Below are positions 1 to 9,890 of a stretch of 64,000 nt of DNA, one piece after another. The position numbers were made by a program, and so were the translations under genes. The notes below the pieces were generated by a model. That model saw only the letters and a list, made by a program, of their open reading frames with translations. It did not search any database and had not been told where the DNA came from. This DNA is from Pleurodeles waltl (Eukaryota > Chordata > Amphibia > Caudata > Salamandridae): positions 1,054,188,554 to 1,054,252,553 of the forward strand of contig NC_090443.1 in the NCBI RefSeq assembly GCF_031143425.1. Direction: 5' to 3'. The first letter of the stretch is position 1. Each line of letters begins with the position of its first letter.

Positions 1-1
1 A

Positions 2-1912
2 CATCACAAAAAGTCTTCCTCGCCAAGGTCTCATCGGCGTCATCGAGACTCCCGGCACCGTAGAGATTCACAGCGTCATTCCAGCAAGGAGACTCGTTCG
101 AGGTCGCCTTCGGCTCGGCGTCGGAGGACTTGGGAGGTCAGTCCCACGGTCACGCCGCATCCATCGACGCCGTTGCCCTCTCCGGCATCACCGACTTCGC
201 CTGGACAAGCGTCTGTGGTTGAGGTGATGCAGCCTCTTGTGATGTCTCCGGCGTCGCGGACGTCGAGGCCGGCGTCGGGGTCGTCTTCGATCCAGGCACC
301 TCAGTATCCGGCTTTTCCCACCCCTGGAGCCGATAGCACCGCATTTCTGAATGCGATGTATACCATCTTTCAGCAGATGGCTCCAGGAGGTGCTCCGGCT
401 GGTCCTTCGGGGCCTTTGGCCTTTTCATTGGGTGATCCTGCGCCTCTTCGGCCGGCACCCTTTATGCCCTTTCTCCCTTTTGGGAATGTGGGCTCGGCGC
501 CGGTGTCGGCACCGGTGGCCGCTCCGGTGGCTTCAGAGGGATTGGCTCCGGAGGTTTCCATCCCGTCGACGTCGGGATTTCGTCCTGTGACTCCGGTGGG
601 TCCATCGGCTCCAAGATCTCTTCGTCCTGCTCCTTCATTGGCGCCGAAGCTGCCTGTGGCGCCGGATGCGGCGTCGGATGCTTCTGGAGATCGGCGCCGA
701 TCTTCGACTTCGGCAGAGGCCATGTCGACTCCGCGTATTGAGCAGAGACTACATTCAAGGAGGCGTGCTCTCCGTCTTTTGGAAGAGCAGGAGTACCAGC
801 GAGTCCTGGAGGAAGGAGAGGTTGAGGACTCTGGTGATGGACTGCATGGTCTGGATACGGCCAGTGGGCTGGAAACTTCCCCTGAGTGGGACATTTCATC
901 TCCAGGGGAGTATACGGAGGAGGCTGCTACCTTTCATGCAGTGGTGAGGAAGGCGGCTAACTTTCTGGACCTGCCTTTGCCGGTGGCAGAGGCGAAGCAA
1001 AATTTATTGACGGAGGTGCTGCATCCGGCCTCTGCTGCAGCGGAGCCTCTCTTGCCGTTTAATGAGGCTTTGCTTGATCCGGTGTTGGATGTGTGGAAGA
1101 AGCCTGTATCTTCCTCGGCAGTTCATAGGGCTGTGGCCAGAAGATATCGGGCTGCACCATCTGACCCTGGTTTTCTTTCAAGACACCCTACACCGGAGAG
1201 CTTGGTGGTGCAAGCCTCCTGTTCATCAAAATCAGCGCCTGGATCTTTCCCGACGGTACCTGGAGACAGGGACTCCAAAAAACTGGATGAGCAATCCAAG
1301 AAAATATTTTCTTCTTGCAGTTTGGCGTTGAAGGCCACCAACGCAACTTGCATTCTGGGGAGAAATATCCATGCTCTTATGGATGATATTTCATCTTCTT
1401 TTACGGAGCTTCCCCAGGGACTCTTGGATATTGTCTCGGACGCCCAGGCTGCCGCAACCCAGATTATCCAGTCTGGGCTGGTCACGACTGACTCGGTGGC
1501 TAGGGCGATGGGCACGGCTGTGGTGGCGAGGAGACAGGCCTGGCTCTGTAATTCAGGGTTTTCTGCGGATGTGCAGTCGACCCTATTAGACCTCCCGTTT
1601 GATGGGGACAAACTGTTTGAAGCAAAGACAGATTCGGCCTTGGAGCGATTTAAAGAGAGCAGGGCTACAGCCAAATCGTTAGGGCTGCAAGCTCCTTCTT
1701 CCTCTGCCTCTTCCAGGTTTTTCAGGAGGTTTCGTGGATTTGGGCGTGGCTCTTCCTCCTCTTCCTTTCGGGGGAGGTTCCAGCAACCCACCTCTTCTCA
1801 CCCCTATAGATCATTTAGAGGGAGAGGTAGGGCCCGCACCAGAGGAGCCTCTCAACAGCACTCTGCCTCTTCCTCGTCCTCTGGAGGGGTGCAGCAGGGA
1901 AAGCAGCCTTAG
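2..1912 (+). CDS. DIRS ORF1 (Gag-like), 5'-truncated by window edge
   Basis: Open in frame from base 2 to a TAG at 1910-1912. It aligns along its length with the 700-residue ORF1 of copy 2, lacking about the first 68 residues. The visible part begins in the Arg/Ser-rich basic tract, continues through a Pro/Ala/Ser-rich low-complexity middle, a helical region (about 900-1650) and an Arg/Gly/Ser/Phe-rich C-terminus (RFRGFGRG-like, 1720-1860) suited to nucleic-acid binding. In DIRS elements ORF1 is thought to be the structural, RNA-packaging protein; that role is inferred. No frameshift or nonsense codon is visible. The RT frame overlaps its last 180 bases in a different frame. Internal ATGs exist, but the true start is outside the window. 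Confidence 0.85.
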   Translation, partial: HHKKSSSPRSHRRHRDSRHRRDSQRHSSKETRSRSPSARRRRTWEVSPTVTPHPSTPLPSPASPTSPGQASVVEVMQPLVMSPASRTSRPASGSSSIQAPQYPAFPTPGADSTAFLNAMYTIFQQMAPGGAPAGPSGPLAFSLGDPAPLRPAPFMPFLPFGNVGSAPVSAPVAAPVASEGLAPEVSIPSTSGFRPVTPVGPSAPRSLRPAPSLAPKLPVAPDAASDASGDRRRSSTSAEAMSTPRIEQRLHSRRRALRLLEEQEYQRVLEEGEVEDSGDGLHGLDTASGLETSPEWDISSPGEYTEEAATFHAVVRKAANFLDLPLPVAEAKQNLLTEVLHPASAAAEPLLPFNEALLDPVLDVWKKPVSSSAVHRAVARRYRAAPSDPGFLSRHPTPESLVVQASCSSKSAPGSFPTVPGDRDSKKLDEQSKKIFSSCSLALKATNATCILGRNIHALMDDISSSFTELPQGLLDIVSDAQAAATQIIQSGLVTTDSVARAMGTAVVARRQAWLCNSGFSADVQSTLLDLPFDGDKLFEAKTDSALERFKESRATAKSLGLQAPSSSASSRFFRRFRGFGRGSSSSSFRGRFQQPTSSHPYRSFRGRGRARTRGASQQHSASSSSSGGVQQGKQP

Positions 1913-3821
1913 GCTTCCACCATTTCCCACTCACTCCTCTCCTGTAGGGGGAAGATTACGGCATTTTCTCCACAAGTGGGAGACTATTACAACGGACACT
2001 TGGGTTATCAGTATTGTGGAAAAAGGCTACACCCTTCCCTTTCGGGAGTTTCCGCCCCCCCTCCCACCCCGCCCATCTTATTGTTCAGAAGAACACCTCC
2101 TGTTGCTAGAACAGGAGGTTCAAGTCCTCCTTTCAAAGGGCGCGGTGGAGTTGGTTCCCGAGCAGGAAAGGGGTCGAGGTTGTTACTCAAGGTACTTCCT
2201 GATTCCCAAGAAGGATGGTCGGTTGAGACCGATCCTGGATCTGAGGATCTTGAATTGGTTCCTCAATCAGGAAAAGTTCAAGATGCTGACCCTAGCACAG
2301 GTGCTTTTGGCGTTGAACAAAGAAGATTGGATGGTGTCTGTCGACTTGCAGGATGCTTATTTTCATATTCCGATACTCAAGTCACACAGGAAGTATCTCC
2401 GGTTTGTGGTAGGGTCGCAGCACTATCAGTTTGCGGTCCTTCCGTTTGGTCTTACTTCAGCACCTCGAGTCTTCACGAAGGTGATGTCAGTGGTTGCGGC
2501 AGAGCTCAGAAGGAAGGGGATAGCAGTATTCCCTTACTTGGACGACTGGTTGATCAAAGCCAAGTCCCCGGAGCTTGTGTCGTATCATCTGCAGTCAACA
2601 ACCCAGTTGTTGTTCGACCTGGGCTTTTCGGTGAACGTGCCCTAATCTCACCTGGAGCCCTCTCAGCGCCTCCTGTTCATAGGGGCAGTACTGGATACAA
2701 CATTGAATCGAGCCTTTCCTCCGCCTCAGCGGGTTCAAGATATTCAGGAATTTGTTCCAATGTTTCAAAATGGAGTGGTAGTTCCAGTCCTCAAGGTCCT
2801 TCGTCTGCTCGGTCTGTTTGCCTCCTGCATACTGTTGGTCACGCATGCTCGCTGGCACATGAGGGCTCTTCAGTGGTGCCTCCGAAGGCAGTGGTCTCAA
2901 CACAAGGGAGATCTAGAAGGTGCAGTCAAGATCTCCAGAGATGCTGCTGTGGACTTGAAGTGGTGGATTGCGAGCAACAATCTTTCGCAAGGAAAGCCGT
3001 TCGCGCAGTCGCCACCAGTGGCCACGGTCATAACGGATGCTTCCACTCTAGGGTGGGGAGCTCATCTGGGGGATCTGGAGATCAAAGGACTTTGGTCTCC
3101 AGAGGAACAGATGTTTCATATCAATCTGTTAGAGTTACGGGCTGTACGTCTGGCTCTCAAGGCCTTCCTCCCTTCCCTTCGTGGTCAGTCGGTACAGGTC
3201 CTGACGGACAATACTACCACGATGTGGTACATAAACAAACAGGGAGGAGTAGGGTCGTACCTTCTCTGCAGAGAAGCTCTTCGACTATGGTCCTGGGCAA
3301 AGGACCATCAGATTTGCTTGGTAGCAAATCATTTGGCCGGGGTCTTGAATGTACGTGCGGACAGTCTCAGTCGCCAATTCTCGGCCGACCACGAGTGGCG
3401 TCTCCATCCAGATCAAGTCTGTTTAATCTTCCAGATGTGGGGGTTTCCTCGGATAGATCTGTTTGCCACTCGGGAGAACACGCATTGTCCGTTATTCTGC
3501 AGCCTCCAGTATCCGGTGCAGGGAGCATTGGGGGACGCGTTTCTGATAACCTGGTGCGATCAGTTGCTTTACGCGTTTCCCCCCATACCCTTGATTCCTC
3601 GAGTGTTGAGGAAGATTCGCCAAGACCGGGCCCAAGTCATCTTAATAGCTCTGGATTGGCCAAGGAGGGTGTGGTACTCCGACCTTCTCCAACTCTCACT
3701 GTGCCCTCCGCTCCGTCTCCCTCTCAGGGCAGACCTCCTCTCACAGTCGCAGGGGCAGGTTTTACACCCCAACCTCCAGAGTCTACACCTACATGCCTGG
3801 AGATTGAACGGGGCAACCTGA
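1734..3821 (+). pseudogene. DIRS ORF2: reverse transcriptase / RNase H / methyltransferase-like, one nonsense codon
   Basis: Collinear with the intact 695-codon ORF of copy 2. The RT domain carries the YLDD catalytic motif near 2536-2547 and the VDLQDAYF block near 2338-2361. RNase H follows (TDAS near 3034, LTDNTT near 3200), then the DLFATRE / FPP block that in DIRS elements is described as Dam-methyltransferase-like. A TAA at 2643-2645 replaces the AAA-type lysine codon of copy 2, just after the RT active site. The same frame then continues unbroken to 3821, so this is a point nonsense, not a frameshift. The frame overlaps the end of ORF1 and all upstream parts of the recombinase frame. 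Confidence 0.9.
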
Positions 3822-4849
3822 GTTCCTTCTCTCTCCCGCCTGATGTAGTGGATGTTATATTAGCGGCCAGGCGACACTCCACTAAATCTATCTACGCTAA
3901 TAGGTGGTCTAAATTTGTTATGTGGTGTGGGGAAAGACAGATTGATCCCTTACATGCTCATCTGTCGGACGTTTTGTCTTTTGCTCTGTCTCTAGCGCAG
4001 AAGGGTTGTGCAGTGGCTACCATTAAGGGTTATTTGTCGGCTTTGTCAGCCTTCATTTGTCTTCCAGATCAACCATCGTTATTTAAATCCCCTATTGTTC
4101 TCAGATTCTTGAAAGGTCTTCTAAATAAATATCCTCCAAAACCATTTGTTATGCCTCAATGGGATTTGTCCTTGGTCCTCACTTTCCTTATGGGGTCCCC
4201 TTTTGAGCCTATGCATTCTTGCCCCTTAAGGTATTTGGTTATTAAAACAGTCTTCCTGGTGGCTATAACATCTGCAAGGAGAGTGAGTGAGTTGCAGGCC
4301 TAATCGGTAAAACCCCCTTATACAACTTTTTATGGGGATAAGGTGGTGTTGAGGACCAAGGCTGCTTTCCTCCCGAAGGTTGTTTCACCCTTCCATTTGG
4401 CCTAGACAATTACTTTGTCCACGTTCTATCCTCCGCCTCATCCTTCAAAGGAGGAAGAGAGACTACATCGATTGGACCCAAAGAGGGCGTTAAGCTTCTA
4501 CATTGATAGAACGAAGGACTTCAGGCTGGAGGATCAGCTGTACATCGGATACGTGGGCAAGAGGAGAGGAAAGGCAGTCCACAAGAGAACACTCTCCAGG
4601 TGGGTTGTTCTTTGCATTAAAATCTGTTACTCTTTGGCAAAGAAGGATCCTCCTGATGGCATTAGAGCTCATTCCACCAGAGCTAAGTCGGCCACTTCGC
4701 CCTTGGCCAGGGGTGTTCCTGTGGTCGACATCTGCAAGGCCGCAACTTGGTCGTCCCTTCACACTTTTGCGAAACATTACTGTTTGGACTCTGAGGTCAG
4801 AAGGGACGGCCATTTTGCACGGTCAGTGCTGCAGGATTTCTTGGTTTGA
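3780..4849 (+). pseudogene. DIRS ORF3: tyrosine recombinase, two nonsense codons
   Basis: Integrase/recombinase of the tyrosine family, used by DIRS elements to insert a circular DNA intermediate without target duplication. The catalytic arginine region (SARRVSELQ) lies at about 4270-4297, the HxxR motif (AHSTRAK) near 4669-4689 and the nucleophile region (KHYCLD) near 4775-4792. Two in-frame stops break it: TAA at 4301-4303 (TTA in copy 2) directly after the first catalytic arginine, and TAG at 4403-4405 (CAG in copy 2). The reading frame is the same as ORF1 and is open back to the ORF1 stop at 1912. The catalytic residues are encoded but no full-length enzyme can be made. Confidence 0.9.
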
Positions 4850-4903
4850 CCATTTCGGCACCCACCACCGGGAGTGGTACTGCTTTGGGACTCTATTCAT
4901 TAG

Positions 4904-5004
4904 GTGAGGAATCCACAGGTAGTTGTATCCATCAGAAGAACGAGTTACTTACCTTCGGTAACGACTTTTCTGGTGGATACATTAGCTACCTGTGGATTCC
5001 TCAC
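4904..5004 (+). repeat. DIRS internal complementary region (ICR), copy 1
   Basis: A 101-bp segment that begins gtgaggaatccacaggtag and ends with its inverse complement. Its left half is the complement of the element's left terminus and its right half the complement of its right terminus (compare 43376-43400 and 49330-49393). This is the hallmark DIRS sequence thought to template a circular DNA by pairing with the two ends. Same length as in copy 2. Confidence 0.9.
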
Positions 5005-5242
5005 GGTCCCACCCGCCTCCCCGTTACCTTTCTGGTCTTACCAAGTAATCCTTGAGTGCGCTCCTCTTGGTCTTCAAGGTTGCAATAGATGTTGTATATA
5101 TGGATACTTGTATATATTTATATGTATATATATATGTATATATCTTTGTGTATATGAAAAACTAAAGAAATGATTGCCACGCACTCCGCTCAGCCACAGA
5201 ATAAATTTAAGTGGTTTATTCGGTGCAAAAAGAAAAAGAACA

Positions 5243-5273
5243 ACGCGTTTCGACTATGCAGTCTTCTTCTTAG
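5243..5273 (-). other. Penelope 3' hairpin motif, hammerhead-like remnant
   Basis: On the minus strand, GAAGA is followed by a 4-bp stem GACT-gcat-AGTC and then GAAAC. Many Penelope-like elements carry hammerhead ribozymes with CUGANGA ... GAAAC cores; here the first box reads CTAAGAAGA, so the core is imperfect. Structure is visible; ribozyme activity is not claimed. Confidence 0.4.
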
Positions 5274-5713
5274 TTCAATAGTCCTTTCTCTAACAGATCT
5301 ATTTATACTACATATTTCACATACCAATCCAATGCATTCTGGTTATAATAGTTCAATTGTACAATACAAAATTTCACCTAATTTATACTAAATTTCATCA
5401 ATTCAAAAATGTGTTCGCCAAGAAATAATATAAATGATACAAAAATTATATGTATTATAAATTAAAATAAAAAGCTCATTTTCATAAGTTAGAGAGAGAA
5501 CAAAATAATTATAAAGTTTTATTCTACAATAAACAGCCATTTCATGATTAAATAAACCTCAAAATTCATTTCCCTAATTATTTACTCACAATTCATTTCT
5601 CAAATGTAAATCATGTGAAAAAAAGTGAATTTGATTAATGTAATCATATAATTTAATATTTAATCAAAATTCTGGTAATATTTTTAGTGAAATAGATTCC
5701 GATTCATTTTAAT

Positions 5714-6418
5714 TCAGATATGGACATAAAGCTCCTCATCATAATTGAGCCCTGACGGGATCTTAGTCCTCATTGAGATAATATACTTAGATTCCAGTTG
5801 TCTCAATTTTTTTACTCTATCTCCACCTCTTTCATTTTCAGGAATGTGGTCTATCCCATAATAACGTAACATTCTCCAACTATTTGTTTCATGTTGTTGG
5901 AAGTGTTTGGCTATGGCATATGTTTGATCTTTATGTAAGACTGCTCTGACATGCTCTAAAATTCTTTTCTTAAGTATGCAGATTGTACTGCCTACGTATC
6001 TCAAGCCACAATGACATTCAATTACATAAACTGTAAATTTTGTGTTGCAAGTTATTCGATGTTTAATATTCATTACCGTTTTATCCCATAATTTTACAGT
6101 TTTAGTTGATTTTCCAATTTTGCAAGCTTTGCAACTATTACATTTAATGAAGCCACATTGTTGTTCAATTAGCCAATTCTGTTGATTTTTTATTGTGAAG
6201 TGGCTTCTTACAATATAATCTTTCAACGATGGAGCTTTTCGATACGTAATCATTGGACCTGATCCTATTATTGGACCAAGATCTGGGTCTTTCCGTATGA
6301 TATGCCAATGTTTGCATAAAATATTTTTGATAAGACCACTTTCTTTAGTGTATTCCATTATCATCCTCACAATGTTTTCCTCTATTTTGTCCTGTATAAC
6401 CTGAGTTTTCTTAGGCAC
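5714..6418 (-). pseudogene. Penelope-like protein C-terminus with GIY-YIG endonuclease domain
   Basis: Open 234-codon stretch, the 3' end of a Penelope-type polyprotein whose RT domain is lost. A Cys cluster (C88, C93, C96, C99) precedes the nuclease, as in Penelope-type proteins. The GIY-YIG domain has the VYVIEC strand at 130-135, YVG at 141-143, the conserved Arg at 152 in KRILEH, and the catalytic Glu at 209 in LESKYI, followed by a PSGLN-like tail typical of the family. In the intact element this domain nicks target DNA. The fragment has no upstream RT frame, and I see no reason to think it is expressed. Its first Met is just the first ATG in the remaining frame. Confidence 0.88.
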
Positions 6419-6654
6419 TAATGTCTCATCTCGAGAGATTGTTTGTACTTTTTCTAAATTTCTTTGTAAAAATCTTTGTGTATATACATGATTTGCATAT
6501 ATTTGTTGGTTTAAAAAAAAAAAAAATAAGAGAGTTATATTAAATCTACAGCCATTTTATTGCAATGTTGTGTATTTTACAATGTTATGGGATGTTGCCT
6601 TGCTCTTTCATTGCATTGGGTTGTTGTTCTCATGCACGTAAAAAATGTTGGTAC

Positions 6655-6859
6655 TGACGTCGGCGAGGACCTCTTATTGCCTGTATGACGTCAGACGGCG
6701 TCGCGTGGGCTAGAGTGACATCCTCGTCGATGTGCAGAGACTAGGAAGAAGATTTCCGTCGAATGCTGGCGCCATGGGAGTATTCATTAGGTGAGGAATC
6801 CACAGGTAGCTAATGTATCCACCAGAAAAGTCGTTACCGAAGGTAAGTAACTCGTTCTT
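6655..6859 (+). repeat. DIRS right terminal inverted repeat, copy 1
   Basis: Matches the right terminal repeat of copy 2 (49179-49393) and is the inverse complement of that copy's left repeat. It contains the blocks ggcgaggacctcttattg, gacggcgtcgcgtgggctag and the terminus aggtaagtaactcgttctt. The element ends at 6859, where an unrelated LTR-type repeat begins. Confidence 0.9.
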
Positions 6860-7457
6860 CTGTGCTAGAGACCCGGGGGATCATGGAATTGTCCCCCCAA
6901 TACCAGAATGGTATTGGGGGGACAATTCCATGATCTTAGACATGTTACATGGCCATGTTCGGAGTTACCGTGGTGACGCTACACATAGGTAGTGACCTAT
7001 GTGCAGTGCACGCGTGTAATGGTGTCCCCGCACTCACAAAGTCCGGGGAATTTGCCCTGAATGATGTGGGGGCACCCTGGCTAGGGCCAGGATGCCCATA
7101 CACTAAGTAACTTGGCACCCAACCTTCACCAAGTGAGGGTTAGACATATAGGTGACTTATATGTTACTTATGTGCTGTGAAAAATGGCTGTGAAATAACG
7201 TGGACGTTAATTCACGCAGGCTGCAGTGGCAGGCTTGTGTAAGAATTGTCTGAGCTCCCTATGGGTGGCAAAAGAAATGCTGCAGCCCATAGGGATCTCC
7301 TGGAACCCCAATACCCTGGGTACCTAAGTACCATATACAAGGGAATTATATGGGTGTACCAGTGTGCCAATGAGAATTGGTAAAATTAGTCACTAGCCTG
7401 CAGTGACAAATTTAGAAAGCAGAGAGAGCATAAACACTGAGGTTCTGGTTAGCAGAG
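6860..7457 (-). repeat. LTR-type repeat, 3' portion (interrupted)
   Basis: Part of one repeat that continues at 14304-14470 beyond the gypsy insertion; the two pieces join across the cagag target duplication. Read on the minus strand it starts tgtaggaaagtacc at 14470, the TG start of an LTR. I recall very similar sequence from newt genomic repeats, but this was not searched. Its other end is lost where DIRS copy 1 begins. It carries a perfect 27-bp hairpin near this end. Confidence 0.6.
6879..6935. repeat. Perfect 27-bp hairpin with 3-nt loop
   Basis: Arm 6879-6905 (gatcatggaattgtcccccc then aatacca) is the exact inverse complement of 6909-6935, with loop gaa. It lies in the LTR-type repeat next to the DIRS junction. 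Confidence 0.95.
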
Positions 7458-7675
7458 TGTTGTGATCCCAACGAAGATGTCACACGAAGTAGGAGAAGGG
7501 TTCCGGTTTATTTCAAGTCGAATACAGAGCCACCTCCAATACGTGCTGCCGGTACTTTCTGAACCGCCGTCCTCCCAGCGCACCTCCCGCATCCTGCCCA
7601 CCCGCATTCTACCCACGAGGCCCGCATTCGCCTATTCAACCACGAGCCATACATTCCGCGTTCCATGCCACAACA
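7458..7675 (-). repeat. Gypsy LTR (3' LTR on coding strand)
   Basis: 218 bp, TGTTGTG...CACAACA, the same length as its partner at 14086-14303, with scattered substitutions between them. Confidence 0.95.
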
Positions 7676-7843
7676 TACCATCTCTCCTTTTTTCTTATTT
7701 TTTTTTTTACAACTTGTGAAAGAAGCTAACAAAAAAAAACACAGAGAATAATACAACGAAATATCCCCAAAAGACTGCAAGAAAGAAACTTAAATAAACT
7801 CCTGAGAAGAAAAAGAGAGAGAGAGTCCTAAAGCTTGAAAATA

Positions 7844-8260
7844 TTACTGATCAGGTCTTAATTTCCATGGTAAAAATCTTTCCCGAGAAGGTCTGCGTGG
7901 AAATCTTTCCATACAATTTAAGGCATGCTTTTGTGTATTAAATTTGTGCGAACCTTGACCATGTATCATAGGGCTTCCGCCGTAGCCCCTTTCTCCATCC
8001 TTGCTGCAGTCACTCTCATCACAATCACTCGACGCCGAACCCTCGGAAAGCTTCACTACTTTGGATAAGTTCCACCAGCGACCATCATCAACCATAATTG
8101 CATTTCCACACACTTTTCTCACCCTGACAGGTTTTCCAAAACTAACATCGCCTTTTTTTTTATTCGCACCAAATCTCCAGGGCAAACCATACACAACTTG
8201 GTGGCTTTGATCATATCATACCTACTTTTCATGCGTTCTTGTCCTGACCTCACCTTTTCC
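7844..8260 (-). pseudogene. Gypsy integrase C-terminal region
   Basis: Downstream of the integrase core on the minus strand, the frame 8194-7844 begins with a block FGKPVRVRKV...DDGRWWNLSKVVKL typical of gypsy integrase C-termini, and ends in a charged tail. It is separated from the core frame by a break near 8200-8270. No chromodomain is recognised. Confidence 0.6.
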
Positions 8261-8269
8261 TACTCGACT

Positions 8270-8904
8270 TCACTCTTCCTTCCACACGATCCCTTGCTTT
8301 TCAAGGAACGCGCTAACCAAGACGGGAACAGAACGGTGGTAGGTTTGCGACCTCTTTAATGCCTCAAAAGGTGACACATTGGTTAATGTATGGGATGTGG
8401 AACGATAAACCCACAACATGGTGCTGACTGCCTCAAGGATGTCATAATTATTGTGTTTAGCCCATTTTATACAATCACCAACCACTCTATTCATCCTTTC
8501 GACCAAGCCATTAGTTTGGGGGTGATATAAAGAACTTCTCAAATGTCTAATATCAGATTGTTTCAAGAAGCCCTCCATCTCTGAATTAACAAATTGTACC
8601 CCATTGTCCGAAATAATGGTTTCCGGAAAGCCCTCTCGCATAAAGACTTCTTTAAGAAAGTTGATTGCGTTGGTCGCTGATGGGACAGCGCAAAAACGAA
8701 CTTCAGGCCACCTACCGTGATAATCCATGAGAACAAATGCATACCATAAATTGAGGGGGAGAAAATTAAACGGCCCAATCATGTCTATTCCCACCTTAGA
8801 CCATGGTCTTACAGGCACCTCAATAGGATGCAGAGGTGGAGTACGTATTTTCAACCCCTTTTCCGCAGAATTGCAAACGACACACCTTTTGACCAAAACA
8901 TCAA
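8270..8904 (-). pseudogene. Gypsy integrase catalytic core
   Basis: Integrase of the DDE type. Reading the minus strand from 8904: the CVVC half of the HHCC zinc-binding module, then GIDMIGPF with the first catalytic Asp, IISDNGVQF with the second, and NGLVERMNR with the Glu. It integrates retroelement cDNA. The N-terminal half (HxH part) is displaced to 9624-9890 by the palindromic insertion at 8905-9620. Removing that insertion and one copy of its CAA duplication leaves an uninterrupted gypsy frame across the junction, so the insertion point is certain. Confidence 0.9.
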
Positions 8905-9620
8905 GGGCCAGATGTAGCAAAGTTGGAAATTGCGACTTGCAATTTGCGAGTCGGAGCGACTCGCAAATTGCAAGTCGCAATTTCCAATGCAGAACGGTGT
9001 CTCAGACACCGTCTGCGACTCGCTATGGGGTCGCAATGACCCACCTCATTACTATTCATGAGGTGGGTCGCAAATTGCGGCCCCATAGCGAGTCTAGGCA
9101 CTCGCAAACATGAAGCCCTGCTGTCGTCAGCAGACCTCCATGTTCGTGACTGCTTTATCAATAAAGCAGTTTTTTTTTTAAGTGTAGCCCGTTTTCCTTA
9201 AAGGAAAACGAGCTGCACTTAAAAAAAAAAACGAAACCTTTAGTTTCGGTATTTTTTCAGGGTAGGTAGTGGTCCGTTGGACCACTACCTGCCCTGAAAA
9301 AATTGTTTTGGGTCCATTCGCAAAGAGGAAGGGGTCCCATGGGGACCCCTTCCAATTTGTGAGTGGGTTACCATCCACTTGAAGTGGATGGTAACTGCGA
9401 TACCATTTGCGACTGCATATGCGGTCGCAAATGGTATTGCATGCCACTCCGAATCGCAAATAGGAAGGGAACACCCCTTCCTATTTGCGATTCTGAAATG
9501 CATATTGCGAGTCGGTCCCGACTCGCAATATGCATTTCTGCATAGCAAAGAGGCATTTGCGCCTCGCAAACTGCGATTTTCGCCGTTTGCGACGCGCAAA
9601 TCCTTTGCTATATCTGGCCC
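8905..9620. mobile_element. Non-autonomous DNA element built from chained palindromes (copy 1)
   Basis: 716-bp insertion in gypsy integrase with imperfect terminal inverted repeats GGGCCAGATGTAGCAAAG / GGGCCAGATATAGCAAAG and a 3-bp duplication caa (8902-8904, 9621-9623). It encodes nothing. Almost every stretch is part of a local inverted repeat: for example gactcgcaaattgcaagtcg with its mate at 8930-8970, ggtgtctcagacacc (8996-9010), aggtgggtc arms around 9036-9070, ctgctttat/ataaagcag (9151-9170), cgttttcctt/aaggaaaacg (9189-9211), gtagtggtcc/ggaccactac (9266-9288), ggaaggggtccc/ggggaccccttcc (9328-9352), accatccactt/aagtggatggt (9370-9392), taccatttgcgac/gtcgcaaatggta (9401-9435), gcaaataggaagg and mate (9454-9490), tgcatattgcgagtcgg and mate (9498-9536). 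TSD length and GGG-start termini suggest a PIF/Harbinger-like mobiliser, though that group prefers TWA; tentative. Confidence 0.88.
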
Positions 9621-9623
9621 CAA

Positions 9624-9890
9624 CTTCTTTATCCATAGATAGCCACCAATAACTCTCCCTTAACCTCCTTTTGGTCATAGTCGCTCCAAAGTGTCCTTCA
9701 TGTGCCAAATTTATCTGACCAGAACGTATATCATGGGGATGAATACACCTCTCACCCCTCAAAAGTATCTGATCTTCTATTGATATTTCACTCGCAACTT
9801 TACAAAATGGTTGCAATGGTAAGGGAAGATTATTTTCTCTCTGCCACCCATTGACAACAAATTCTCTAACTTGAGCTAAGATGGGATCCT
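9624..9890 (-). pseudogene. Gypsy integrase N-terminal (H2C2 zinc) region
   Basis: Minus-strand frame holding the linker after RNase H and the first half of the integrase zinc module (LAHEGHFGATMTKRRLRESYWW), ending at the palindromic insertion. The matching CxxC follows at about 8890. It overlaps a frame slip with the RNase H piece around 9891-9948. Confidence 0.8.

Larger units (their letters stand above)
5156..6471 (-). mobile_element. Penelope-like element, 5'-truncated insertion
   Basis: 1316-bp insertion absent from the equivalent place in DIRS copy 2 (around 48970-49000). It is flanked by a 14-bp direct repeat, atctttgtgtatat, at 5142-5155 and 6472-6485, which I take as the target-site duplication. 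It encodes a GIY-YIG domain on the minus strand and has a long AT-rich 3' region with the motif tagtcgaaacgcg, a pattern I associate with Penelope-like retroelements. The RT part is missing, so this is a 5'-truncated copy. It is younger than DIRS copy 1. Confidence 0.87.
1..6859 (+). mobile_element. DIRS-type retrotransposon, copy 1 (left end outside window)
   Basis: Tyrosine-recombinase retrotransposon carrying a gag-like ORF, an RT/RNase H ORF, a tyrosine recombinase frame, an internal complementary region and a right terminal repeat, in the order known for DIRS elements. It is highly similar throughout to the complete copy at 43376-49393; base 1 corresponds to about base 43861, so roughly 485 bases of this copy lie left of the window. 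The right end (ctcgttctt at 6851-6859) matches the end of copy 2. Decay: one nonsense codon in RT and two in the recombinase, plus a Penelope-like insertion at 5156-6471. It lies inside an LTR-type repeat that continues at 6860. It cannot make its own recombinase. Confidence 0.93.
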
